From NCBI GenBank assembly GCA_011033025.1, contig WFMF01000095.1:434001-498000 (forward strand): a stretch of 64,000 nucleotides of DNA. Reading direction: 5' to 3'. A program made the translations under genes and the position numbers. Under the pieces are notes generated by a model. That model was not told the origin of the DNA and searched no databases. It saw only the letters and a program-made list of their open reading frames with translations. Origin of the DNA: Beroe forskalii. Its lineage: Eukaryota > Ctenophora > Nuda > Beroida > Beroidae. Shown here piece after piece: positions 31,691 through 43,187 of the stretch (position 1 is its first letter; each line of letters opens with the position of its first letter).

Positions 31691-32239
31691 AGTGTGTACT
31701 GTTTGAACTGCACAGACAGTGTGTTATTCTCTGTATTCAGCATATGATGGGTACTGTGTATTGTGTGCCGTATAAAGGAGGTTGGAGTGGTTTACAGACC
31801 TCTCTCTGTGGAGCGCACCTGGTGGCAGCAGGCAATGATCTGCCGACACACAGCCCACACAGCAAGCTACACTCAGCCTCATAACTCAGACGTTACTATG
31901 CACTCTCTTATACAGTTACCTTAATTATACGAGCATTAGGCCCCCACTAATCCAACTAATTGAGTCCGTCACTTTTCCAGTGTGATTGCCTAGCTTGTTA
32001 ATCGACCCTTTATTATGTTGGACATTGTCGCAGTTGTTGTTAGATATTGTCAGTACAGTTGGGAATTTCCATTTGATATTTAGATATCGCCAGTAGTTAT
32101 ATTTCTGCAGTAGTTCGATATTGCTATTGTTTAAATATTGCCGCTGGTTAGAAATCGCCAGTGGTTAGATATCACCAGTGGTTAGATATCACCAGTGGTT
32201 AGATATCACCAGTGGTTAGATATTTCCGTCATTTAGATA

Positions 32240-33620
32240 TTTGCAGAAACTGACCGTAGGAAGGTTACTATTGAGAGGTTTTGTCGCCCCAGTTTTCCTT
32301 TTTAGCTAGCACCTCCCCCTCCTAAAGTTAGGTCACGTTTTGGAAAACACTGGGGCATTATAATGAACTGTAGCTTTTGACGGTTGACTCGAGTCCATAT
32401 GTCCAGCATTGCCTATGTGAGGCCCCAGTGAAAAATGAGTTATTAGGTATGGCCATGCGAGGAGCGTGCGCCAAATGGCACTAGCCTATCTTGGGCTTAA
32501 GATGGCCGAAATGGCCACAAACTTGGAGGAATCAGTTTCAAGCTTGTTTTGCCCATCATTTATGTTGAAATTGATAGAAAACCAATTTGTAAGAGAATTG
32601 GATCTTTTTTGAGTATTTTAGCCCATTAAAACCCCCAAAAACTCCCAAAAGGCCATATCTTAAAACCCGATTCTTCCAAAGTGTCCTACACTCAAAGGCT
32701 TACAACTTCGGCTGCGAATAATATATTTGCATGAGTTACGAGACAAAGGTCTTAAAAAACAAGTAGAGCCAGTAATCCTATTTCAAATTTGTGATTAGCG
32801 CAATAATCCTATTTCAAATTTGTGATTTTCCAAAATATAAGGGTTGACCCCCCCCCCCCTTGAAAAACAAAATTTTCTATTTAATTCAAAATCATAAGCT
32901 GCCGTGTGCATTGGTTAGAAATATACAGTATGACCGCGCGTGTGGTGTCAATCGAAACCTCCTTGTGGTGTTAATCTTAACTCCTCAAGTACTTAAAGAG
33001 CACGGCTGCATCATTTCCTGTGTGCTCCTCACAAAATCAGCCGTTTTCTCCACATATTAGCACACAGCATGCCGTACACTGTAACTACCTGCAAGGTTGG
33101 CATTATGATTGCCTCCACGTGACGACCAATTTGGCACACACATCATTGACACTGCTCCTATTCGTTACTATATACTACTGTTATTCGGCATTGTACTTTC
33201 ACCGTGATCTCTGCTTTTAGCTATGACGACTTTTTCCGGGCACGTACGTTGTTCTGGCACGACGATCTGTCTAATTCTATTCATGAGGGAGTCATTGCGA
33301 ATGCGGCATTGCATGCTATGCGTCTCCGTTTGTCCAGGCGCACTGAATAAGGTTTCATAAGGTTTTCGAAAAAGGTTCGAATATGCTGTTATTGATGTAC
33401 ATTGTACAGTGGTCACTGGTCACTGATCATAACTGACAGATCACAGACAGACAGACAGACACTGACAGACTTGCTAAACACGTATATCCCTGTCTGCGTT
33501 GCGTACGCACACCTTTGCGGGCTTAGGAACTGACAGACAACCAGACAGACAGGTGGCTGCAGGTGCGAAAGGTCGACACGTGATCTAACCCATTGTGAAA
33601 CACCTCCAACCAGGAATGAA
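32240..33620. other. upstream region of the Frizzled-like gene, no exon seen
   Basis: AT-rich sequence with a C-run (32848-32860), a short GACA/CAGA microsatellite (33440-33470) and one mini mobile element (33471-33529). I see no coding exon or convincing core promoter. Confidence 0.4.
33471..33529. mobile_element. 59-bp mini mobile element, copy ii, perfect 9-bp target duplication
   Basis: Starts TTGCTAAACACGTATATCCC and ends CACCTTTGCGGGCTTAGGAA. CTGACAGAC flanks it on both sides (33462-33470 and 33530-33538); the local sequence is itself a GACA repeat. The two ends are related as imperfect inverted repeats (TTGCTAAACACG against TTCCTAAGCCCG). It is the shortest copy of the family, lacking part of the GC-rich middle. 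Confidence 0.75.
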
Positions 33621-33622
33621 TA

Positions 33623-35592
33623 ATGAGTGGTTGGGTAGTTCTCCTAGCAACGCTCACGACGGTGGTGGTTGGTTCCTGGTCCTCGGATCCAGTGTGCACC
33701 CCCACTCTGGGGTACTGCACCAAGTTCTACAACAGCACCAAGCTGCCCAACAAGTTCAACGAGGACAACTTCAACAGAGTTTTCAGTGAGTACCCTGCTT
33801 ATTATAAGCATGCAGAGTCCACGAGCTGATATCCAAGATGGAATTATGAGGGGTTTTGTATCGAGGAAAAAGTGCAATCCGTGATAGAAATAATAACACA
33901 TCATGGGCGCATATTACCCAAAGCGTGAGTCTAGTATAAGTCCGCGACCGATTTTTTGATCGAGAAGCTTCCATCACTTCTTTTTGATGTAACTGTAATT
34001 ATTCAGTGAGATTGTCAGAGTGAATAATGTCCGATAAGGTTTCTACTTCACTAGTTGAATAACCTGACATCTATGTCTCCCCTGCAGAAGTACAGAAGCA
34101 TTACGAGGACCTGGCCTCGAGCGAGTGCCACCCCTACATAGACCTCCTGGTGTGTGCCACCCTCTTCCCCACCTGCACTCCTGGCTATGAGATCACCCTC
34201 CCTTGCTTCGACTTCTGCAAGGAGGTCAAACACTCCTGCACTCCTTTCATCAACAAGGCCAAGATACCCTGGCCCTTCTACTTCGAGTGTCTGGATCTCC
34301 CTCGCAAAAAGCGGGGCCGTCTGTGCATCAACCAGCGCTTCAAAATGTCTGATCTGAAGAAGATCAAAGTGAAGGTGCCCCCTCCCCCTGCCAAACTGGT
34401 CACTTCGCCTCCAGAGGACTTGTTTGACGAGAAGAACACCACCCCCTGGAACGGGGTCTTCACTCAGAACCCTGAGGTTAAGAACTTCGGATTGGAGATG
34501 GTTTCAGTAACGCCGCCCTTTCAGGAAAGTAGGAAGTTTGAGGAGTGCAGTGAGCCGATACTCTTCACTGTGTCCCAGCAAAACATAACCCGAGTGTGGA
34601 TCATGGCGTGGAGCAGTATCGCCATCTCCTTCTCCCTGGCCATGATATTCCTGGCTTCTTCTCAAGGGCACATCACCAAACCTGAGAACATAGTGCTGAC
34701 CATCTCCCTGTATCTGGTGCTGCAGGCAGCAGGCTTCCTGCTGGCAGTGATGGCGCCCCAGTCCCCCTTCCAGTGCGCAGTGAGCGAGGGCGGCAAGATG
34801 TTCCTGAAGAAGAGCAGTCCCCGAGCCACCTGCTACCTCTCCTTCACTGCCACCTACCTGGGAGGAATAGCCGCCAACCTCTGGTGGGTGACGCTAAACA
34901 TCCTCTGGTTCCTCATGCTCGGCATGAACTGGGGCCGGGAGAGCCTCTTCAAGGTCTTCAGGTACCTGCACCTGGTGATAGGGGCTCTGGCAGCTGGTCT
35001 CACTGTCACGGTGCTGACAGTGGGGGCGGTGGAGGGGGACGACTTGTCCGGGGGCTGCGTGGCTGGGGGCATCCTCTCCCACCACTTGGCCACCTACGAG
35101 CTCACTCCGAACTGCGTGCTGCTCTGCATCGGGGCAGTGGTGCTGGCCTGCGGGGCCTGCACCATGGTGAACATTGGGCGGGTGGCGGGCTACAGGGACT
35201 CTCACAACGTGCCCTTCCACAGACTCAGAAACACTGCCCTCTTCCTCTTCTGCTACCTCTTCATCTTCCTGCTCAAAGTCATGTGTCAGTTTTACGAACT
35301 GGGCTACCGCTCCCAGTGGTACGAGACTTGCGACCCCAACCTTCACACCTCCAATTTCACTTTCCTCCAGCTGGATAACTTTACCGGCAATGACACTTCC
35401 CTCACAGGCGAGAGCAGGGCCTCTTGCGGCCCAGACTTCAGGATTTTCATGGTAAAATATACCTGCAACCTTTTCCTACCTCTCATAACTGCTGTGTACC
35501 TCAAAAACACTGTCAATATAATAGAGATTCTGAAGAAAATTTTGCCACTCGCCAAAGGCTATACCTACCGCGCAGGCGAAACAAAAGTTTAA
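33623..35592 (+). CDS. Frizzled-family 7TM receptor lacking the KTxxxW motif
   Basis: Exons 33623-33785 and 34088-35592 join in frame (GTGAGT donor, CCCCTGCAG acceptor) to give 555 residues, the usual Frizzled length. A signal peptide (MSGWVVLLATLTTVVVG) precedes a cysteine-rich Wnt-binding domain (residues about 25-135). All ten conserved cysteines are present, with YCTKFYNST, ECHPYIDLLVCATLFPTC and LPCFDFC. Seven hydrophobic segments follow from about residue 224; TM3 carries the family signature LWWVTLNILWFLMLGMNWG (about 319-337). Such receptors bind Wnt outside and recruit Dishevelled inside. Here the segment after TM7 reads LKNTVNIIEILKKI, without the KTxxxW Dishevelled-binding motif, and the tail is only about 20 residues. 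It may therefore be a divergent Frizzled with altered signalling, or a Frizzled-like orphan. GC-rich codons contrast with the AT-rich flanks. Confidence 0.9.
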
Positions 35593-36424
35593 AACTTAAA
35601 CAGTTTAAAACTTGCGCAGTTTACAACTCGTCTTATAACTTTTGATCTATTATAATATGCCATGGTCGATTGAAGACTCTATGATCAAGAATCGACCTCT
35701 GCTTTCAAGATCTCCTGATCTTAATTAAACTCATTTGGGAAAATTTGGAAAATGAACAGACATTTTCTAAATAACATTTTAGATCTAATAAGATTTATTG
35801 TAAATTTTAAAGTTATTATATAAGGTCCGCATATTCGTTTTTATTTGCATTTCATGTGCATTATGGGGTTTAATTTTGGGGTGTTTAGAGGGTAAGGGCC
35901 AAGGGGGCTTGAAGGGGCTTCTTTCTGGGTGCCAGAATATCCTTTATAATGCGCTTTTTTGAAATGGTACCATTTTTCTTTTTATATTCAAATGGCATTG
36001 TTTTTGCACATTTTCAAATGGAACCTTTTTTGTAAATATATTCTAATTTTTCACACACCTTCTGAAATGGTTTCTGTTTCTAATTTTTTGCGCTTTTAAC
36101 GTATGGTTTTCTCATATGGTTTTTGCGTATTTTTGAAATGGCACCACATTTTTCCTAATTTTTGGTAATTTCCAAAATTATTGTTCCTTTTTTCCTGTTT
36201 TTGCCCGTTTTTGGTACCTGTGTTGTTGCTTAATTTTGGTGCTTCCCTTAATCCATACGATGGATTTTTGGTGTCGATGGGGAGGGGAAATCCTAATAAT
36301 AGTTGGTTCAATTTTGAACTTACAATGAGCATAAACTTCTCTCATTTGGTTTGTGAACTATAAGTATAATGTTAACAGGGCTCTAAGGGGCCTCAACCTC
36401 TTATACAATATACACTTATTGCAG
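35593..36424. other. 3' flank of the Frizzled-like gene
   Basis: AT-rich, with T-runs and repeated TTTTGAAATGG phrases at 35950-36150. No exon supported; presumably the 3' untranslated region and intron or intergenic DNA. Confidence 0.4.
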
Positions 36425-36757
36425 GATGGCAGACGACTCATTAAATATGATGAAATTGAATGGGTTATCTCTCATACTGTTGAATTTGTGAGTCATAATT
36501 AGAAAAGTAGAAAGAATGTGATTCCAGTATCCTCGTTATCGAAATAAAATCAAGATAACGCAGCAGCATGCGTTTAATAAATTACAATTATATTAAACGT
36601 TATGTGAATATTGATACCAAACATCATATAACCTGGTATGTTATTTTAATTTACTAATTTTCAATTTCAGTGCAGTTATGTTATCTTGGTGATGGTCAAG
36701 AACATGTCGATTTTCGTGGGTCCTTCCGACTTGACAAAGAAAAAGGCTGATCGTTAA
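36425..36757 (+). CDS. last two exons of an unrecognised gene
   Basis: 36425-36487 (acceptor ATTGCAG, donor GTGAGT, 21 codons) and 36671-36757 (acceptor TTTCAATTTCAG, ending TAA) join in frame. The 49-residue C-terminus includes GRRLIKYDEIEWVISHTVEF, a hydrophobic YVILVMVKNMSIFV segment and a basic end LTKKKADR. Both splice signals are good and the frame is unique, so I think the exons are real. I do not recognise the family, and I found no upstream exons in the stretch after the Frizzled-like gene. Confidence 0.5.
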
Positions 36758-36759
36758 CC

Positions 36760-37700
36760 CTTAGCCTCCAGCTGTTGTCATTCCTATTATAGAAGTGAGT
36801 AGATATGGCAAGCTCCTGCAAAGTGCAAATGCAATCTGTTGTTATCTTTTTGTTTTTTGTATCGAGGAACTTGCCTGCACATAGGTCCAGGGTTGCCGGA
36901 CGTTAGTAGTGTTCTAAATAGTGATTTTTAATCACCTCTGGAGGTGGTACAAAAATCTCCCCGCTGTAACCCTAATTTATAGTTTATGTGCTCGCTCCAA
37001 CCCTAGATCTCTGACGTCATGTGTATTTGTATGTACGTGTGTATGTGTGTACGTGTATATGTGTATGTATGTATATGTGTGTACATGTGAAATGTATGTA
37101 CGTATTTGTGTATTCATGTGTAAATTCATGACATTGTTCCAACAGTCACATGATTCTATTGTGAAAAGTGACACTCCCCGGGGGACATCAAAAGGATCTT
37201 TCTATTTATAGTAATTAAATGAAGTCCTTTTGTTCAATGTTCCACACACGTGTGAAACAATAACATGTACATTATATACTAAAAGGACCGCACGAGATAC
37301 AATTAAATTGAACTTGAAGATATAGAAGTTGCCAGGTGTAAAGTCATAGGATCAGTGTGCACATAAAAGCCTTACAGCCTTGAGTGCTTTGTTATGATAC
37401 TCCTTTATCTTTCATTATTTACCATTTGTTGTTTATCATTCTCTGTTTTGTTGCTCGTAAATGAGGTGAAGATTTATTATATTGAATGCTTCATGTAATG
37501 TTTGGTTAGTAATAGTATAGATTTGTTCGAGGAATCGATGTGTGCCATGGACGTGAGTATCTTCTGAATATCTTTCTATAAATTTTGAATATTAATGGCA
37601 TCGAGCTTAACAGCAGTTGAAAATCTTGTTTAAATTAACATATTTGAAAAGCATGAAATTAATTATTGTTTCTTAGGATTAGTAAATGTTGAACATTTCA
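36760..37700. other. non-coding stretch with GTATGTAC microsatellite
   Basis: Contains impure GTAC/GTAT repeats (37020-37120). No exon supported. Confidence 0.4.
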
Positions 37701-37724
37701 TCCTGAGAATTGGATAACAAACAT

Positions 37725-38130
37725 CCACTGCAAGAGGTGTGTAAGATAAAATTGATTCACTGTTTTATATCCTTGCTGTTTGCAGGCTATAAAGTGTGAT
37801 ATTTGATCAATTTATTCATTTCCACATTTGCAGTTTATGTTTTGTTGTACTTTTGATGCTCTTCATTTATATGGATAATACTCAGAGGTTCAACTGAGCT
37901 GCTATGTGATTGCCAGAACCCTTAAACATCTACTGCAAGAGGTGTGTAGAATGAAATTGATTCACTGTCTTTATGTCCTTGCTGTTTGCAGGCTATAAAA
38001 GCGTGACACTCAGTCAATTCATTCATTTCCACATTTGCAGTTTATGTTTCGTTACACATTTACGCTCTTCATTTATACCAATCAAACTCAGAGTTTCAAG
38101 TTCTGAGCTGCTGTGATTGCCAGTACTTCT
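37725..38130. repeat. tandem dimer of a unit of about 205 bp
   Basis: GCAAGAGGTGTGTA and about 190 following bases (CTTGCTGTTTGCAGGCTATA, CATTTCCACATTTGCAGTTT, CTCTTCATTTATA) occur twice head to tail with about 85% identity. Each copy has a TATA-like GGCTATAAA and two TTGCAG acceptor-like sites. It ends shortly before a donor-like CATCAG/GTGAAT at 38162, so it could be a promoter or 5' exon of the transcript entering at 38300 (inference). Confidence 0.7.
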
Positions 38131-38299
38131 ACTGCTGACGATCATCCAGCACACCCCACCATCAGGTGAATAAATAGAACTTTAAATTAAAGTCGTTATC
38201 AACAAATTTGAACTGAACATCTCATTATCCATTGAAAAAACAAGGAATGTAAAAATTAAAACAAAGTAAATACCTAAATTTGAAAATTGTATATTGCAG

Positions 38300-38442
38300 A
38301 CACAGCCACGATGAAGCGTGCTGCTGAGAGTATCTCCTCCACTTCAAATCGACACAGAATATTAGAATGTGCTAAGTGGACTGGTGACCCTCCTATCCCG
38401 CAGGTTGAGAAACTGCTAGTCGGCTGTATTCTGGACTGGTGA
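38300..38442 (+). CDS. possible chimeric exon reading into the COPS2-derived satellite
   Basis: After an acceptor-like ATATTGCAG, an ATG at 38311 opens a 43-codon frame: 22 unique residues (MKRAAESISSTSNRHRILEC) run without a break into the first satellite unit ([19 protein letters not shown]) and stop at 38440. This marks the left junction of duplicated segment B. Translation is speculative, but the join between unique sequence and satellite is plain. Confidence 0.3.
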
Positions 38443-38925
38443 CCCTCCTATCCCGCAGGTTTAACACCTGCTAGTCGGCTGTATTCTGGACTGGTGACCC
38501 TCCTATCCCGCAGGTTTAACACCTGGTAGTCGGCTGTATTCTGGACTGGTGACCCTCCCTATCCTGGGTTGAACACCTGCTAGTCGGCTGTATTCTGGAC
38601 TGGTGACCCTCTATCCCGCAGGTTTGAACACCTGCTAGTCGGCTGTATTCTGGACTGGTGACCCTCCTATCCCGCAGGTTTAACACCCCCTGGTCGGCTG
38701 TATTCTAGACTGGTGACCCCTCCTATCCCACGGGTTGAACACCTGCTAGTCGGCTGTATTCTGGACGGCGCAGTAAAGGGTAAGATTGACCAGCTCTCAA
38801 CACTCTGTTCTTGGAGAGGAGGAAGAGCAAAACACGCTCAGAACGAGCAGTCTCGCAGCCTGGACTCAGCAAATCAATCAGCTCTCAGAAAAACTTAATG
38901 TAACGTCTACTGGGGGAGGGTGTCA
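38372..38925 (+). pseudogene. COPS2 last-exon duplicate with seven satellite units, broken
   Basis: Seven 55-bp units (one degenerate) precede a copy of the final COPS2 exon. The exon copy has two one-base deletions relative to 12653-12853 (in CTCTCCAAC and in GAGAAGGAGG), so its frame is lost. Its own acceptor has changed from CCCGCAG to CCCACGG, removing the AG at the junction. It has no upstream COPS2 exons and should be non-functional. Confidence 0.85.
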
Positions 38926-39034
38926 TCGGTGAGTTCCTGTGTGATGGCATGGGGTCATTTCGTGATGACATTGACATGAGGGCATGTTGTGATGGCATGA
39001 GGGCATGCTGTGATGACATGGACATGAGGGCATG

Positions 39035-39102
39035 TTCCTAAGCCCGCATAGGTGTGCGTACGCGCGCCGCGCAACGCAGACAGGGATATACGTGTTTAGC
39101 AA
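39035..39102 (-). mobile_element. 68-bp mini mobile element, copy iii, perfect 9-bp target duplication
   Basis: Read on the minus strand it starts TTGCTAAACACGTATATCCC and ends TGCGGGCTTAGGAA. GAGGGCATG flanks both sides (39026-39034, 39103-39111). Copy A has the uninterrupted array at the equivalent place near 12985, so the element inserted after the segment duplicated (or was lost precisely from copy A). The flanks are part of a tandem array, which weakens but does not remove the target-duplication argument. Confidence 0.8.
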
Positions 39103-39915
39103 GAGGGCATGTTGTGTTAACATGAGGGCATGCTGTGATGACATGATGTCATGTTACAATGGCATGGGTTCATGTTGTGATGGCATGCGGTCAATGGGTC
39201 ATGTTGTTATGGCAATGAATCATGCTGTGATGGCGTGTTGACATGTTGTGATAGAATGAGAACATGTTGTGATGACATGTTGTGATACCACTTGAGGACA
39301 TGTTGTGAAGTTTAAATTGAACAGACAGACTCGTAAATGAACAGTGACTAGTTAATGAACATTAACAAGCGACTATTAATTTAGAAGCGACTAGTTATTG
39401 GACAGGAGATTGTGCCAACGCGACTTATTTATGAATATGGCGACTAGTTAATCAACAGGTAACAAGTTAATGAACAGAACGACCAGATGTTGAAAAGGGT
39501 GACTGTTTTATGAAAACGGAGACTGGTTTAAGAACAGAGCGACTAGTTTTTGAACAGGTTCATGAAATAGTTGCCAATGGGTTGTTTTAAAGGATATGTA
39601 ATTTTATTATTTATCATTGGAGTTGTTTCAATTTTCATATTGTATTAAGATAGTATTCAATTTTTGCAATTAATTCCTACTATCAATTTTTGTCGATCAT
39701 GTCTATACTCAATGAATACACCAATTACATATTACCCCACTAGAAAATATATTTGCGTATTTGAAGTCAATAAAATGGCTAAAATCTTCTCTTTGTTCTT
39801 CTCTCGGCCTTATTAAACAGAGTTCCTGGTGTTTTCTCTATAGTCTATTCAGCATGATGGGCCTTTATACCGTCTATAGTTTCCTGTCCCGTATGAGGGC
39901 CTGCCTTTCTTATCT

Positions 39916-42543
39916 TCATTTCCTCTCATCTCTCAATGGCGGGGAAGCTGCATATATGAGCTGTTGTTTCGTAGTACTGCCCAGTGTTGGTTCTGTGGGC
40001 TGCCTGTGCTGCGTGTTCTGTGGTTGATGTGAGTTCTGTGGTTGCTGTGTGTTCTGTGGTTGCTGTGTGTTCTGTGGTAGCTGCGTGTTCTGTGGTTGCT
40101 GCGTGTTCTGTGGTTGCTGTGAGTTCTGTGATTGCTGTGTGTTCTGTGGAGACGGTGGGTTCTGTGTCGTGGAAGTTCTCTGTTTTGGGATACCTCTCAT
40201 CGGTTTAATGGGCGTCATATCTGACTCGATTTCCCCCATTCTGTTCTCTACTTCAATTTGATAAGGTGTGGATTGCATGTGTAAAATCGGACCTGGCATT
40301 TGGTATTTCTGTGTTGGACTCGCAGCCGCCGTCGACTCTCTTATTGCGTCCTTTAAAAGTGCTGGGTTGGGTTTGAACCTCCTGGATGCTGCACTCCTGG
40401 CCGGTTTCACCGGCCTCACCACCGGCCTCACTAAAGAGTCGTAGGAGTCTGAACTGTACGCGTGGCCGTGTAGCAGAGATAAGTCCTCCGTGGAGCAGTC
40501 GGTGAAGAAGTCGTCGTCTGGGAGGATGCTGGCAGTGGAGACGAGCCGCTCCACCTCCTCCCTGATTACTCGCATGTTGTGCCGACTCCGGGCCTGGTCC
40601 GTGCTGATCACTTTGAGTGTTTTCTTCCACCTGCAGGAAGACGAGGGGTTAGCTCACAGTGCTATAACTTCTACTATAAGTTTAAGTTTAGCTTTAAACC
40701 TCCCAAATTTTCACTGAAATTTCAAATTGACAGTGCACCCTGGGTCTTGTCAACTTCAGCACCAAAAACCTAAAAAGCAGGCTTACGGTAGTATGCGTGC
40801 CCAATGGGCACGCATACTACCGTAGCTAGTCTATAATTACTGTTCTACTAACTATAGATACATGGTTGATCAATGATCATTGATCATATCTCAGCAACTC
40901 AGTACTCTTTACTATAGTATGTAATTAGAAATACGTGTTACTTACTGCAGGAAAGTGAAGCAGATGAATGCGAAGGCGCACAGCACTGCCACAACAGCTA
41001 ATCCAATAATCAGAGCATCAGTCCGCGTCTTCATCCACCCCCCGGTTTCTGAGTCCTCTTTAAGTTGATCATGTTTCGGAACTTCCGGAATTTTCTCTTC
41101 TTCTGGAAGTGGAATTCCTTCATTTTCATCCGGAATTCCTACATTTTCTTCCGGAATTCCCACATCTTCCGAAATTCCCTCTTCTTCACTAATTCCCTCT
41201 TCTTCACTAATTCCTCCCTCTTCAGGAATTCGCTCTTCTTCACTAATTCCCCCCTCTTTAGGAATTCCCGATTCTTCAGGAATTCCCTCTTCTTCACTAA
41301 TTCCCCCCTCTTTAGGAATTCCCGATTCTTCACTAATTCCCCCCTCTTCCGAAATTCCTTCATCTTCAGGAAATCCTCCCTCTTCAGGAGCCCCCTCTTC
41401 TTCAAAGACTCCATCTTCATTGATAAATCCTGCCCTCGGTTTTCCACCATCTTCTGGAATTCCAATTACTCCCTTATCTCGATCCTTATTTCTGTAGGTG
41501 TCCGGATGGTCCGCATCATTGTTGATCATGTCAAAGCCACCTCCGTCAAAGCGATCGTCCTCAATAACTTTTTGTATATTGTAGTCGTTTTGCCTCTGCT
41601 TCACCACTCTTCGGCCAGCTGCTGGTGGCTCCTGGGCCGGCATTTCCTGGGCCGGGGCGGCGGCCCAGCTGTATAAGTATTCTTGTGTGACTGCCGGGGC
41701 CCCTCCGTAGGCCGCTTCCAAGTAACCCGACGCCGTCCTGTCGGCTCCGTGCTGCTTGATGTGCTCTCGCAAGCTCTTGATCTCTGCGTGATCGAGCTCC
41801 TCCAGGCTCCTCTGTTTCTCCCTTTCTCCTCGGAGCAGAGCAACGTCCGCCTGGAACTCCTGAACGTCCGCCGCGTGCAGGGCCCCCTCACTGCGGAGCT
41901 TCTTCAGCTGGGCGTGGTCCCGAGCCTCGTGGTCTGCGAGTTGCTGCGCATCGTGGTCTGCGAGTTGCTGCGCATCGTGTTCAGTGAGTTGCTGAGCACG
42001 ACTCTTCGCCTCGTGATCAGCGAGTTGCTGAGCCTCGTCTTCAGCGAGTTGTTGAGCACGACTCCTTGCCGTGTTTTCAGTGAGTTGTGGAACACGACTC
42101 TTATCCTCGTGGTCTGCGAGTTTCAGAGCAGGACTCTTATCCTGTTCAGTGAGTTTCTGAACTCCGCTCTCAGCCTCGTGATCGTGTGGAGGTGTGCGCT
42201 GATTTGCTGTAGACACTGCAGGGAGCGTTGCTGTAATGGCGTCTTCATGGTGCTTCTCATGATCACTCTTCAGCTCTCTTATTTCCTCCAACACTTCAGA
42301 AATCCTCTCCATGAAATGGTCGTCCTTGCTGATGGAGCTGACCTTGTTCTCGAGGTTGTGGACCTTGGCTCGGTACTCCTCAATAACTTTCTGAAGAGGA
42401 GGCCCATCACTCTTCAAGTTGTCAGTGTTCTCAAGGATTCGCTCCAGTTTCTCCCGGTAAGCAGCAAGTTGAAATTCCTTATCGTTGTCGTAATACTCCT
42501 CGGGGTCCATGGGGAGCGGAAAACACATGCCTGAGTGATGCAT
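39916..42543 (-). CDS. acidic coiled-coil, repeat-rich single-pass membrane protein, copy B
   Basis: Exons 40946-42543 and 39916-40630 join exactly as in copy A (same GTAAGT donor and TTCCTGCAG acceptor) to give about 770 residues. Domain order is the same: coiled coil, QQLADHEAKSRA repeats, acidic GGISEEEGIPEE array, one transmembrane helix, WKKTLK, and a glutamine/asparagine/proline-rich tail. Differences from copy A are mostly single substitutions, plus whole-unit gains and losses in the acidic and QNTQQPQ arrays, all multiples of three. Two extra residues precede the helix (KTRTDAL against KTTDAL). No stop or frameshift is present, so this copy is probably also expressed. The function is unknown, and the partner in the cell cannot be inferred beyond the shared X-box. 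Confidence 0.75.
40784..40824. repeat. perfect intronic hairpin in coiled-coil gene B
   Basis: A 41-base inverted repeat: TACGGTAGTATGCGTGCCC pairs with GGGCACGCATACTACCGTA across a three-base loop. Copy A has the same structure with one lost pair near the loop. The palindrome TGATCAATGATCATTGATCA follows at 40867-40886 in both. Confidence 0.85.
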
Positions 42544-42886
42544 CGATTAGGAAAACACCTCCAACCGGCAACTCCAACGAATACATGTCAATGCTACTGC
42601 TAATACATATCAAAAGCTTAGAACTGAAGAAACCACTTACGAAAATTTGTTAGTGCGTATGGAAAGCCGAAAACAAACCGGGCTCAAAGTCAAACCTGCT
42701 TTAAATATCACCAGAGCGAGAACATGGATGTTGATAATCCTTGGCATATTATCTGATGAATTTATTCTGATCTGGATTCAGATCTTAGAGCAAACGTAAG
42801 TAATGCAAGGTTAATTGATGCGAAAAGTAACGTGAATGAAAAATAATGAGCGCACGTGCACATGATACGCAATTTACTTTTAGCCT

Positions 42887-42900
42887 GTTGCTATGGTAAC
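42887..42900. promoter_or_regulatory. RFX X-box GTTGCTATGGTAAC upstream of coiled-coil gene B
   Basis: GTTGCT-AT-GGTAAC is a near-perfect RFX X-box, 344 bases upstream of the chosen start codon of gene B. The one base by which it differs from the copy A site (T for C) keeps it inside the consensus. A CGCACGTGCAC E-box-like palindrome lies 25 bases away in both copies. Confidence 0.6.
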
Positions 42901-43187
42901 CAGCGTAAACCGGTGAATGAGCGCGCGCCGCGCGCTGGTATATCTTCGGCGTAGCGGAAATAGGCATATTGATGGGATTGCAGGGCCGTGAGGCGCAATT
43001 CCGGGCTGAGGCTAAGGGGGCTGAAGCCCCCCCTATGCCCTAACTTTAAATTCAAAATTACATAAGATAAGGGAAGATGATGGTTGAGCTCATAAAAATG
43101 TTTAAGTTTGGGAACCTCAATCCATAGCCTTAAACTCGTTATCAGCATTAAACATAGCTTCATCCATTCCTTGGTCCAATCCCCCCT

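Noticed and set aside
31417-31743. FHTVGTFHTVST repeat frame
   Set aside because: Translation of the 18-bp minisatellite.
34773-35346. Frames of 201 (plus) and 150 (minus) codons over the Frizzled-like exon
   Set aside because: Out-of-frame and antisense shadows of a GC-rich coding exon with clear 7TM signature.
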